The position numbers and the translations under genes are program-made. DNA of 48,806 bases from Bacteroidales bacterium (GTDB taxonomy: Bacteria; Bacteroidota; Bacteroidia; Bacteroidales; VadinHA17), in contig WOYX01000036.1 of NCBI GenBank assembly GCA_011620595.1, forward strand, positions 1 to 48,806, read 5' to 3'. A model generated the notes under the pieces. That model ran no database searches. It was not told the origin of the DNA and was given only the letters and a program-made list of their open reading frames with translations. Positions 30,705-39,068 of this stretch are shown piece after piece. Within the stretch, counting starts at the first letter, position 1. The number at the start of each line of letters is the position of its first letter.

Positions 30705-33491
30705 TTATCTGTACAGCAGGTATTTCTGTCTCATTTCCATAAATTCAGCCACATCATCCTGGCACGCTTTGACCACCTCTTCCACGGTGACGCCCGGTTC
30801 GTTCAGCCTGCGCATCAGCAGCGGCGGTGACCACACCAGTGAGTCAGGACTTGTCTTCCTGTAGGCGTCGATGATATGCAGTGAAGCCTCCACCGAGCGG
30901 AAGGCTGCGGGGTCTGTCAGCATTATCTCCACGCCGCCGCACATCTCGTTCCATGGTTTGCCGCTGCGATTATAGCCTGTCCCTGCAGACTGCGGAACAA
31001 AGTATACCGGCCTGAAGTAAGCCCCGCGTATCCCTCTAGCGTTGAGGTCCTCTGCCGCCTTACCGGCATCCACCCATGGTGCTCCGGTCAGGAGGAACGG
31101 CTTGGTGGTACCCCTTCCCTCTGACATGTTGGTCCTCTCGAACAGGCACTGTCCCGGATAAACCACCGCCGTTTCCCAGTTGTCTATGTTTGGAGAAGGC
31201 ATCACCCACATCAATCCTGTCTCATCCCACATCATGCTGCGGCGCCATCCCCTCATCTTTATTACCGTCAGGTCAGCGCCGTAGCCCTCGGTCTCGTTCC
31301 ACATGGTTGCCAGCTCGCCGTAGGTCATGCCGTGGCGCAGCGGGATGCGGTGCCGGTACATCCTGATGGTGTCATGCATCGGTCCTTCCACCACGCGTCC
31401 GCCCAGCGGGTTGGGCCTGTCGAGCACCACGAACGGTATGCCGGCCTTTGCACATGCCTCCATGGCATGAGACATGGAGAACTTATAGGTATACCATGCT
31501 GAGCCCACACCCTGTATGTCGAACAGCATCACATCAATGCTGTCGAGCCACTCCTGCTTCGGGGCATAGGAGTCGCCATACAGGCTGTAGACAGGTATGC
31601 CAGTCACCGGGTCAGGTTCACCGTTGGCCTGTATCCTGCCATGCAGTGCTCCCCTGATACCGTGTTCGGCGCCGAAGAGAGCCACCAGGTTCACGCCCGG
31701 TGTACCGGCGAGAATGTCAACCGTGCTGCGCATATCTGCACCCACGGCTGACGGGTTGGTAATCAGTCCCACCCTCTTGCCGGCGATCATGTCAAGGTGC
31801 TCCTCAACCAGTACGTCAACACCGGGCGTCACTGCCGGTACCGGCACCGGTGGCTTCAGCCTCGCGGCATAGAAGGAGGTCAGCACCCCCTCCAGGGCCG
31901 GAGCATCGGCAAAGGTGAACTCCGTCACGGCCATCTTCACCGGCTGGCTTTCGTTGCCGTAACGGTCCACGGCCGACACTGCGATGCTGTCAAGAAGGAT
32001 CAGCGCCTGTTCCACACCTGTCACCTTCTCCGGCGATGTTCGGGTAAGGAAGGCGCTGTTGACGGTGAAGGCAGGGATAAGATCAGTCATGACACCGGGT
32101 CCGTGTATGTTCTGATTCCATTGTGAACCGTACCTGTAATATACCACCCACCGGCTTACATCGGAAGGATCACTGTGGTTCCATGATATGTTCAGTGCAT
32201 CTCCCTCCCGCCTCTTCGTCACCGACGGCGCTGCCGGTGCCTTACTGTCGAGCCACGGCGAGGGCGGCACCAGGGCCTTCCTTTTATAGGGTCCTTCCGC
32301 CACAGCCTTCACAAGCCCGGGGGTCCTGACCAGGGAGCCTATGCTCCAGTGCACCACACCGGGGCTCTCCGGAAGAATACCCCTGGTGATCATGATCTGA
32401 TTGACGGTCTCGTCGGATGCCCTGGCGGCAGGCTGCAGCCCTATGTTAATCCCGGGCCAGAGATGCCTGCCCTTGAGGTTCTGCTCTTTCCACCATCCCA
32501 GCAGCACAGGGTAGCTCTGCGCTATCTGGTTGACGGGCCAGTAGAGCTGTGGTGAGTAGTAGTCGATCCATCCTTTGTTGAGCCACAGTTTGGCATCGGC
32601 ATAGAGTGTCTCATGCTGATTAAAACCACCGCCGATGGCAGGAGGATTATAGGGCTGCCATATACCGAAGGGGCTGAGGCCGAACTTGACCCACGGCTTC
32701 TCTGCCTTAATACCCTTATATATTCTTTCAATGAAAACGTTGACAGCCTCCCTCCTCCAGTCGGAACGCGACAGCTTGCCGCCGCCGGCCCGGTAAGCCT
32801 GCCAGCTCTCGTCATCGGGAAAATCCTTGAAGTTGTTATAGTCAGGATAGGGATAGAAGTAGTCGTCAAAGTGTATCCCGTCAAGGTCATACCTGCGCAC
32901 CAGGTCCATTACAACGTTGTAGGAGTGATCCTGTGTGCCCTTCAGGGCGGGGTCCATCCACCAGTAATTCTCCACCTCGAGCTTCAGTACCAGGTCCGGG
33001 CGCTTTCTGACTATTGAGGCATCGGTCACCTCTCCGCCGGCAGGGTGATGTGCACGATAGGGATTGAGCCAGGCATGCAGCTCGATACCCCTGGCATGTG
33101 CCTCATCGATCCAGAACTGCAGCGGGTCATAATACGGGTCCGGGGCTTTGCCCTGCTCGCCGGTAAGGTAGTAAGACCACGGCTCGAGCTCACTCCTGTA
33201 CATGGCATCACAGTGCGGCCTGACCTGGAAGACCACCGCGTTGAAATTGTTCTTATAGAGGAGATCGAGGAGGGCAACTGCCTCACTCTTCTGCTCCTCA
33301 ACGGTGAGTCCCGGCTTGCTGGGCCAGTTGATGTTGGCAACGGTGGCTACCCATGCAGCGCGGAACTCACGCTCTGCTGCGGGAGTGCGGCCTGAGGGGT
33401 CGCCGGTAACGGCAAGCTTTGCGGTTGAACATCCGGCAAAAGCGGTAAGAAGCAGGGCTGCAGCAAATGTCAGTAATGGTTTTCCCGGCAT
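30705..33491 (-). CDS. Fused GHL10 (DigH-like) glycosidase and NamZ-like exo-muramidase lipoprotein
   Basis: Lipoprotein of 928 residues with two catalytic modules. ATG at 33491 is chosen because it begins the signal peptide MPGKPLLTFAAALLLTAFAGC (lipobox Cys 21); the frame opens 15 codons earlier. Residues ~40-390 are a GHL10/DUF187 domain like E. coli DigH (YddW), which cuts denuded peptidoglycan: FRAAWVATVANINWP, QVRPHCDAMY, HAWLNPYRAHHP and the acidic DGIHFDDYFYPYP near 207-214. Residues ~400-545 are fibronectin-III-like. Residues ~557-928 are a DUF1343/NamZ domain (KRVGLITNPSAVGADMRSTV, LFGAEHGIRG, FDIQGVGSAWYTY, VVLDRPNPLGG), a family that releases MurNAc from glycan ends. It is first in an operon with the amidase. 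Confidence 0.92.
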   Translation of the reverse strand: MPGKPLLTFAAALLLTAFAGCSTAKLAVTGDPSGRTPAAEREFRAAWVATVANINWPSKPGLTVEEQKSEAVALLDLLYKNNFNAVVFQVRPHCDAMYRSELEPWSYYLTGEQGKAPDPYYDPLQFWIDEAHARGIELHAWLNPYRAHHPAGGEVTDASIVRKRPDLVLKLEVENYWWMDPALKGTQDHSYNVVMDLVRRYDLDGIHFDDYFYPYPDYNNFKDFPDDESWQAYRAGGGKLSRSDWRREAVNVFIERIYKGIKAEKPWVKFGLSPFGIWQPYNPPAIGGGFNQHETLYADAKLWLNKGWIDYYSPQLYWPVNQIAQSYPVLLGWWKEQNLKGRHLWPGINIGLQPAARASDETVNQIMITRGILPESPGVVHWSIGSLVRTPGLVKAVAEGPYKRKALVPPSPWLDSKAPAAPSVTKRREGDALNISWNHSDPSDVSRWVVYYRYGSQWNQNIHGPGVMTDLIPAFTVNSAFLTRTSPEKVTGVEQALILLDSIAVSAVDRYGNESQPVKMAVTEFTFADAPALEGVLTSFYAARLKPPVPVPAVTPGVDVLVEEHLDMIAGKRVGLITNPSAVGADMRSTVDILAGTPGVNLVALFGAEHGIRGALHGRIQANGEPDPVTGIPVYSLYGDSYAPKQEWLDSIDVMLFDIQGVGSAWYTYKFSMSHAMEACAKAGIPFVVLDRPNPLGGRVVEGPMHDTIRMYRHRIPLRHGMTYGELATMWNETEGYGADLTVIKMRGWRRSMMWDETGLMWVMPSPNIDNWETAVVYPGQCLFERTNMSEGRGTTKPFLLTGAPWVDAGKAAEDLNARGIRGAYFRPVYFVPQSAGTGYNRSGKPWNEMCGGVEIMLTDPAAFRSVEASLHIIDAYRKTSPDSLVWSPPLLMRRLNEPGVTVEEVVKACQDDVAEFMEMRQKYLLYR

Positions 33492-33520
33492 GATTATCTG
33501 TTTTTTGTGGTTGACAGTCA

Positions 33521-33528
33521 CAAATATA
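33521..33528 (-). promoter_or_regulatory. Candidate -7 box of DigH-NamZ/amidase operon (TATATTTG)
   Basis: Minus-strand exact TAnnTTTG match, 29 bases before the ATG at 33491. This supports the downstream start, because the earlier in-frame ATG (33536) lies upstream of this promoter. Confidence 0.5.
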
Positions 33529-33590
33529 TACAACACCTGCTGCCCGGATGGCTTCAGGAGATTGAATCATAAAGGCTGTACAGCATATTA

Positions 33591-34355
33591 TCAGACAAGG
33601 GTCACCTTAATTCCCTCATCTCGAATTATCTGGAGGATGTTTCCCGGGGCATTCCTGTCAGTTATGATGTGATGCACCTTGTTCAGCTTACAGATCCTGC
33701 CAAAGCCCCTCTTGCCGAACTTGGTCGAGTCGGCAAGCACTATCACCTCCTGCGCCGCATTGATCATGTAGTGGTTCAGGTGAGCCTCGGCTATATTGCT
33801 TGTCGTCAGCCCTATGTCAAGGTCGAGACCGTCAATGCCTATAAAAAGCTTGCTGCACATCATCTCCGTGAGAAGGGACTCGGCATAGGGACCTATTACC
33901 GACGCAGAGCTCTTGCGGATTGCACCTCCCAGCTGAATTATGTCAATGTTCGGCTTGTAACTCAGTATCAGCGATACTTTTACTGAAGGTGTGATGACGG
34001 TGATGGGATCAGTTATCGTGATATGCTGGGCAAAGGTAAGCACCGTGGTCCCCGATGCGATGATAATCCTGTCGTTCTTCTCCAGAAGTTGGTTTGCTGC
34101 CTCGGCAATCCTGATCTTCTCATTCACCTGCACCTTCTCCTTCTCGTCGATGTGGCGGTCGATGGTGAGTGAACTGACCGGACTGGCGCTGCCATGGTTG
34201 CGGATGAGAAGCCTCCTCTGTTCCAGCTCTTTCAGATCCTTTCGTATCGTAACTTCAGAAACGCCCAACCGTTCACTCAGGTCTCGTACCCATACATACC
34301 CCTCTTTTTCAAGTTCAGCCAGTATTATTTTATGGCGTTGTGCGATATTTCTCAT
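33591..34355 (-). CDS. DeoR-family regulator, GlpR-like
   Basis: Transcription repressor of 254 residues. The N-terminal winged helix is MRNIAQRHKIILAELEKEGY, VRDLSERLGVSEVTIRKDLKEL and GSASPV. The C-terminal sugar-phosphate sensor (DeoRC) has NDRIIIASGTTVLTFAQHI, IDIIQLGGAIRKSSASVIG, KLFIGIDGLDLDIGLTTSN and LADSTKFGKRGF. The frame extends to 34493, but ATG at 34355 is chosen because it starts the HTH exactly and a -7 box lies at 34401-34394. It is divergent from glpD, so glycerol-3-phosphate is the likely inducer, although DeoR proteins sense many phosphosugars. Confidence 0.9.
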   Translation of the reverse strand: MRNIAQRHKIILAELEKEGYVWVRDLSERLGVSEVTIRKDLKELEQRRLLIRNHGSASPVSSLTIDRHIDEKEKVQVNEKIRIAEAANQLLEKNDRIIIASGTTVLTFAQHITITDPITVITPSVKVSLILSYKPNIDIIQLGGAIRKSSASVIGPYAESLLTEMMCSKLFIGIDGLDLDIGLTTSNIAEAHLNHYMINAAQEVIVLADSTKFGKRGFGRICKLNKVHHIITDRNAPGNILQIIRDEGIKVTLV

Positions 34356-34393
34356 AATTCCCGGACCGACAGCCGGATTTATTGATGTCAATT

Positions 34394-34401
34394 CAAACTT
34401 A
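34394..34401 (-). promoter_or_regulatory. Candidate -7 box of the GlpR-like gene (TAAGTTTG)
   Basis: Minus-strand exact TAnnTTTG match, 38 bases before the ATG at 34355. The intergenic region 34402-34630 is very AT-rich with several A/T runs. Confidence 0.5.
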
Positions 34402-34630
34402 CATAAAAACACCCTATTTTTCACGTGCAGGTAAAAATCAAGGTCCTGCCCTGATTCATGCAGGAAAGATAATTGAAAAAGTAATAATTGCAAAGCAATA
34501 CGAAATATTAAAAAAGTTAAAAATATTACGATTTATTATTTTTTCTTTCTTTTTTGTTTTGATTTGAGAAAATGTTGTAATAATTTTACTCTGTTTTTCT
34601 GACATATATCATAATTAAGCTTTTGGTAAA

Positions 34631-36202
34631 TTGGAAAGAGAGGAATTTATAAGTCGGCTGAAGCGTCCCGGCAGGCAGTGGGACTTCATCGTCATCGGCG
34701 GAGGTGCAACAGGACTGGGTGTTGCCATTGATGCTGCTGCAAGGGGCTACAGTACCCTTTTGCTTGAACAGTCAGATTTTGCCAAGGCCACCTCGGCGCG
34801 CAGCACGAAGCTGGTGCACGGCGGGGTGAGGTACCTGCAGAAGGGTGATGTGGCCCTGGTGCGTGAGGCGCTGCGCGAGAGAGGTTATCTGAAGAAGAAT
34901 GCGCCTCACCTGGTGAAGAACCAGCGTTTCATCATAGCCAACTACAGATGGTGGGAGAAGCCCTTTTACACACTGGGACTTACCTTTTACGACCTTTTGT
35001 CAGGCGGCATGAGCCTCGGACGTTCGCTTCCGATGAAAAAGAGTGATGTCATAAAAGCTATACCTCAGATCGTCCGTGAGAAGCTGAAGGGAGGCGTGAT
35101 ATACCATGACGGCCAGTTTGACGACTCGCGTCTGGCGGTGAACATGATGCAGACGGCCATAGAGCAGGGAGCCACGGTGGTCAACTATGTAAGGGTGAAG
35201 GAGCTGCTCAAGAGTCCCGAAGGCAGGGTCAGCGGCGTGGTGGCCGTTGATGAGCTCGACGGCACCGGATTCACGGCTGAAGGCAGGTGCATCATAAATG
35301 CCACCGGCATCTTCGTTGACGATATAATAAGGATGGACAACCCGGAACAGCAGCCCCTCGTCAGGCCCAGCCAGGGTGTCCACCTGGTGGTCGACAAAAG
35401 TTTCCTGGGAGGTGACGATGCCATCATGATACCCAAGACCAGCGACGGCAGGGTGATGTTCGGGGTGCCTTGGCATGACCGCGTCATCCTCGGCACCACT
35501 GACGTGCCGGTGAAGGAGTTTGTGCTGGAGCCCAGGGCTCTCGACGAGGAGGTCGACTTCATCCTTGAGACTGCCGGTCGGTACCTTGCAAAGAAACCGC
35601 AGCTCAGCGACGTGCTCTGCGTCTTCGCCGGGCTGAGGCCGCTGGCAGCGCCCAAACACGGGGCCGACGAGGCCAAAACGAAAGAGATATCGCGCAGCCA
35701 TAAGATGCTGGTGTCGCCGTCAGGACTGGTGACTATCACCGGAGGCAAGTGGACCACCTACAGGAAGATGGCGGAAGACACCGTGAACCTGGCAGTGAAG
35801 ACAGGGAAACTGCCCTACAGGAAGTGCACCACAAAGACGCTGAAGATACACGGGTACTTTGAGAATCCCGACAGGAGTGATATAAGATACATATACGGCA
35901 GCGACCGTGAGGAGATACGGAAGATGCAACAGGAGGACCCCGCTTTTACGGAGAAGCTCAACGGCTGCGCTGACTTCACCGTTGCCGAAGTGGTATGGGC
36001 AGTGAGAAAGGAGATGGCCCGCACCGTCGATGATGTGCTGGCACGCCGGGTCAGAGTTCTTTATCTCGATGCCAGGGCCGCCATAGAGCTGGCACCCAGG
36101 GTGGCAGCGATCATGGCTGCCGAGCTGCGAAGGGACAAAGCATGGGAAGAGCAGCAGGTGAAGGATTTTTCTGAGATGGCCAGGGGGTATGTGATGGAAT
36201 GA
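34631..36202 (+). CDS. glpD: Glycerol-3-phosphate dehydrogenase, FAD-dependent
   Basis: Membrane-associated flavoenzyme of 523 residues that oxidises glycerol-3-phosphate to dihydroxyacetone phosphate and passes electrons to quinone. The FAD site is DFIVIGGGATGLGVAIDAAA near residue 19. TSARSTKLVHGGVRYLQ follows as in all GlpD. GTTDVPVKE and VFAGLRPLAAP mark the substrate domain, and the DAO_C helical domain starts near 400. The first codon is TTG at 34631 (LERPGRQW-like N terminus LKRPGRQW is conserved). It is divergent from the GlpR-like gene and followed by the glpT fragment. Confidence 0.95.
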   Translation: MEREEFISRLKRPGRQWDFIVIGGGATGLGVAIDAAARGYSTLLLEQSDFAKATSARSTKLVHGGVRYLQKGDVALVREALRERGYLKKNAPHLVKNQRFIIANYRWWEKPFYTLGLTFYDLLSGGMSLGRSLPMKKSDVIKAIPQIVREKLKGGVIYHDGQFDDSRLAVNMMQTAIEQGATVVNYVRVKELLKSPEGRVSGVVAVDELDGTGFTAEGRCIINATGIFVDDIIRMDNPEQQPLVRPSQGVHLVVDKSFLGGDDAIMIPKTSDGRVMFGVPWHDRVILGTTDVPVKEFVLEPRALDEEVDFILETAGRYLAKKPQLSDVLCVFAGLRPLAAPKHGADEAKTKEISRSHKMLVSPSGLVTITGGKWTTYRKMAEDTVNLAVKTGKLPYRKCTTKTLKIHGYFENPDRSDIRYIYGSDREEIRKMQQEDPAFTEKLNGCADFTVAEVVWAVRKEMARTVDDVLARRVRVLYLDARAAIELAPRVAAIMAAELRRDKAWEEQQVKDFSEMARGYVME

Positions 36203-36341
36203 AAGGAAAAGCGTGGTTAACCCCTGTAGGTGTTAGGGAGATTTAACATTATCTTAATCATAAACTGACTGAAAAAAACGAAAGATTGACAATATTGGGG
36301 CCCTGCCACAAACAAAGGGAGAAACTCAAACTGACACGCCT

Positions 36342-36755
36342 ATGATCAACTTTCTGAAACCACCGCCATTCAAGGAGCCGCTGCCGGCCGATAAGATTGA
36401 TCCGGCATACAAGCGACTGCGGATGCAGGTCTTCCTCGGCGCTTTTTTGGGTTATGCAGCCTATTATCTTGTGAGGAAGAACCTCGCCCTGGCCATTCCG
36501 GGAATGATACAGCCACTGGAGAACGGCGGTCTGGGATACACCAAGCTGCAGCTCGGCATAGCCCTCTCAGCCATCTCCATAGCTTACGCCTTCAGCAAGT
36601 TCCTCATGGGAGCCCTCTCTGACAGGTCTGACGCCCGGAAGTTCCTGGTGATAGGACTGGTGCTCTCGTCCCTGCTGATGATGTCAGTAGGTCTCTTTCC
36701 GTTTGCCACCAGCTCAGTAGCCATAATCTTTGCCTTCATGCTGGTCACAGGAGAT
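36342..36755 (+). pseudogene. glpT: GlpT N-terminal fragment (glycerol-3-phosphate transporter)
   Basis: About 135 residues of a major-facilitator glycerol-3-phosphate:phosphate antiporter. The N terminus INFLKPPPFKEPLPADKID, FLGYAAYYLVRKNLALAIP and AFSKFLMGALSDRSDARKFL (loop 2-3 signature) are typical. Four membrane helices are kept. After IIFAFMLV the expected helix 5 region is absent, and the DNA continues as a HAD phosphatase in another frame. About 300 residues are lost; it cannot transport. The frame itself runs on to 36824 in meaningless sequence. Confidence 0.85.
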
Positions 36756-37584
36756 CAACAACCAGATCGAGGGTTTTCTCAACACCACCATCACCATGAA
36801 CATACGGAAAGTGGCTGTCTTTGACAGTGACGGCACCACCTTCGGCCAGGTGCCGCACTACCTGGCTGACGAGGCCCTCTACCGCTATGCCGACAATGTA
36901 CTTAAGGAGAGAAAGGACAGGGAGGCTAAAGAGAAGCTGAAGATCCTTGACCGTATGGTAAAAGATGGTAACAATGTTGGCAAGGCTTATGTCGAGGACA
37001 GGGTCCACTTCCTCGCCGGCCTCTCGCCTGAAGAGATAGAGACCATAGGCTACGATTGCTACCTGGAGTCGTACCAGAACAAGACCTATCCCGAGATGAA
37101 ACAGCTGGTGGCCAACCTGAAGGATTACGGCTTCGAGGTGTACATACTCACAGCCTCGCCGGAGTTTCTCTACCAGAAGTTTGTCTCCGAGGAGTACAGC
37201 ATCCCGGTCACCAATGTTGTAGGTGCCAAGTGCGTGGTTAAGGAGGGTGTCACCACCGGGGAGATCATCCCTCCCATCCCCCAGGATGACGGCAAAGCCC
37301 ACACCATTGAGACCTTCATCAAGGCACGTCCGCTGATCGTCGGTGGCAACAGCCGCGGCGACATGGACATGCTGAACGAGTCAGTCGGACTGAAGATAGT
37401 TGTCAATCCTGATGACGTCACCGTCCGCGGTCCCGGGGACGGCCCCATGGCCGCTCACACGATTAAATCGTACTGGGAGAAGGAGGGCGCACTGATAGTA
37501 AGATGCAACGATGTGCGGGACCCGAAGGTGAGATACCACACCGGTGAGTGGAAGATAAGAGAAAACAGGGCAAATCCGAAATAA
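36730..37584 (+). CDS. HAD-family phosphatase, N-terminally truncated at a gene fusion
   Basis: Phosphoserine-phosphatase-like hydrolase of 284 residues from ATG 36730, or 262 from ATG 36796. Motif I is FDSDGTT (first Asp nucleophile), motif II LTAS, and motif III GGNSRGDMDML. HAD homology seems to begin around EINNQIEGFLNTT; the few codons before it come from the glpT fragment, so the signal peptide normally found in secreted relatives is missing. The catalytic core is intact and could fold in the cytoplasm. It lies 12 bases before the GlpQ-like gene, which suggests joint release of phosphate from phospholipid headgroups. Confidence 0.75.
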   Translation: MPSCWSQEINNQIEGFLNTTITMNIRKVAVFDSDGTTFGQVPHYLADEALYRYADNVLKERKDREAKEKLKILDRMVKDGNNVGKAYVEDRVHFLAGLSPEEIETIGYDCYLESYQNKTYPEMKQLVANLKDYGFEVYILTASPEFLYQKFVSEEYSIPVTNVVGAKCVVKEGVTTGEIIPPIPQDDGKAHTIETFIKARPLIVGGNSRGDMDMLNESVGLKIVVNPDDVTVRGPGDGPMAAHTIKSYWEKEGALIVRCNDVRDPKVRYHTGEWKIRENRANPK

Positions 37585-37596
37585 TGAATAACATCT

Positions 37597-38778
37597 ATGA
37601 AGAGACAGTTATTACTGCTGATGCTTATCACGGCACTTATGGCAGGGTGTGGACAAAAAAAAGTGACGGGTGAGATGACGGTACAAAGCTATATGCCTGA
37701 CAATGCTGTCATTGCGCATCGGGGAACAATCTACTGGGCCCCTGAGCTTACAGAGGCCGCCTTTCGGTGGGCGCGCAACACCGGTGCCGACTATATGGAA
37801 CTGGATGTACAAAGGACGAAAGACAGTGTCCTGGTAATAATGCATGACAAGAGTTTCAAGCGTACAACCGATGTGGCTGAAAAGTTTCCCGGCAGGGAGG
37901 GTGATCCCGTGAGCAACTTCACCTGGGAGGAGATCATGCAGCTCGATGCCGGCAGCGCCTTCAACGCAAAAAACCCCGACCGGGCACGCGGGAGCTTCAG
38001 CGGTCTCGATGTGCTGGTCTTTGAAGATGTCTTCCGCATAGCAGAAGGGAAGAAGATAAAGCGTGACCAAGAGGGCAACCGCATAGTAAGCAGGGACGAG
38101 GCTGGCATATATCATTTTGAATATGAGCCTGATCCGGCAGACAACGGCCACAGGCCCGGCATCTATATTGAGGTGAAGATCACCGAACAGTATCCCGGCA
38201 TTGAGGAGCAGATATATGATGAGCTGATGCGCATGGGATGGAACCCTCTCGAGGGTGAGGAGATCAGCGCCGACGTGCCCTTCTGGTCCGGAGACAGGGT
38301 GAATGTGGGAAACACACGGGGCAAGGTCCTCCTTCAGACCTTCTCGCGTGAGGGAATGATGAACATCAAACGGGTCTTTGGCGAAAAGGTGCTTGCCAGC
38401 TTCCTGGTGAGCAATTCCAAAACCGACAAATTTGCAAACGAGGAGGTCACCAATGAAATAATAGCCTTCACGAAGGAGTGCGGTGCACAATTTATCGGCA
38501 CCAACCTGGGTGACACTAATGACGGTCTCTCCCCTGCCTTCGCTGAAAAGATTCACGCAGCCGGTCTGAAGGCAAATATCTATTCAATAAACACTGTTGA
38601 TCAGATGGAAAGGTACTTCGGCCCCGGCAAGGGCAAAAAAGCCTCTCCGCTGGCTGACGGCATGATCACCAACCGAACAGATCTCACGGTCGATTTCTAC
38701 CATGAGCGCAGAGTACGCGACTACGGAACAGAGGCTACACCGCAGGAGATACTCACCGATCTTGGATATAACGAGTAA
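37597..38778 (+). CDS. Glycerophosphodiester phosphodiesterase lipoprotein
   Basis: Lipoprotein of 393 residues (lipobox LMAGC, Cys 18) that hydrolyses glycerophosphodiesters to glycerol-3-phosphate and an alcohol. GDPD motifs: VIAHRGTIYWAPELTEAAF (catalytic His, Arg, Glu), YMELDVQRTKDSVLVIMHD (metal Glu/Asp and second His), and IYIEVKI for the later acidic residue. It carries an insertion between strands 2 and 3 relative to short GlpQ. It completes a glycerol-3-phosphate scavenging set with the regulator, GlpD and the (broken) GlpT. Confidence 0.92.
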   Translation: MKRQLLLLMLITALMAGCGQKKVTGEMTVQSYMPDNAVIAHRGTIYWAPELTEAAFRWARNTGADYMELDVQRTKDSVLVIMHDKSFKRTTDVAEKFPGREGDPVSNFTWEEIMQLDAGSAFNAKNPDRARGSFSGLDVLVFEDVFRIAEGKKIKRDQEGNRIVSRDEAGIYHFEYEPDPADNGHRPGIYIEVKITEQYPGIEEQIYDELMRMGWNPLEGEEISADVPFWSGDRVNVGNTRGKVLLQTFSREGMMNIKRVFGEKVLASFLVSNSKTDKFANEEVTNEIIAFTKECGAQFIGTNLGDTNDGLSPAFAEKIHAAGLKANIYSINTVDQMERYFGPGKGKKASPLADGMITNRTDLTVDFYHERRVRDYGTEATPQEILTDLGYNE

Positions 38779-38798
38779 ACTCAAGCGGCAGTCAAGAT

Positions 38799-38930
38799 AT
38801 GCTGTTCACATTCAGGGCTACCACTTACCAGGGTGCCGGCAAGAACCGCATCTTCATTGATGACATCAAGGTTGAGATAAGCAAAAGAAATTACCATTGG
38901 GCTGCATCAAACTACCAGGGAGATGATTGA
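38799..38930 (+). pseudogene. Remnant of a lectin/CBM-like C terminus
   Basis: A 43-codon open frame (ATG 38799, stop 38928-38930) that reads MLFTFRATTYQGAGKNRIF then IDDIKVEISKR. The GKNRIFIDDIKVE pattern resembles the final beta-strand of secreted carbohydrate-binding or concanavalin-like domains. There is no signal peptide and the rest of such a protein is absent, so it looks like a left-over gene end. It may simply be a short unrelated open frame. Confidence 0.35.
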
Positions 38931-39068
38931 TCAGACGATCCCGCTCCTGTCGTTCAGTCACTATTTGTACCTGAAAGTTGCCAATGTCAATCTTTTTTTC
39001 ATAATTTTACGCCACTTTCTGATAATTTGCACACACCACTATAAAATGTGTAATTAGACCCCAGACTC

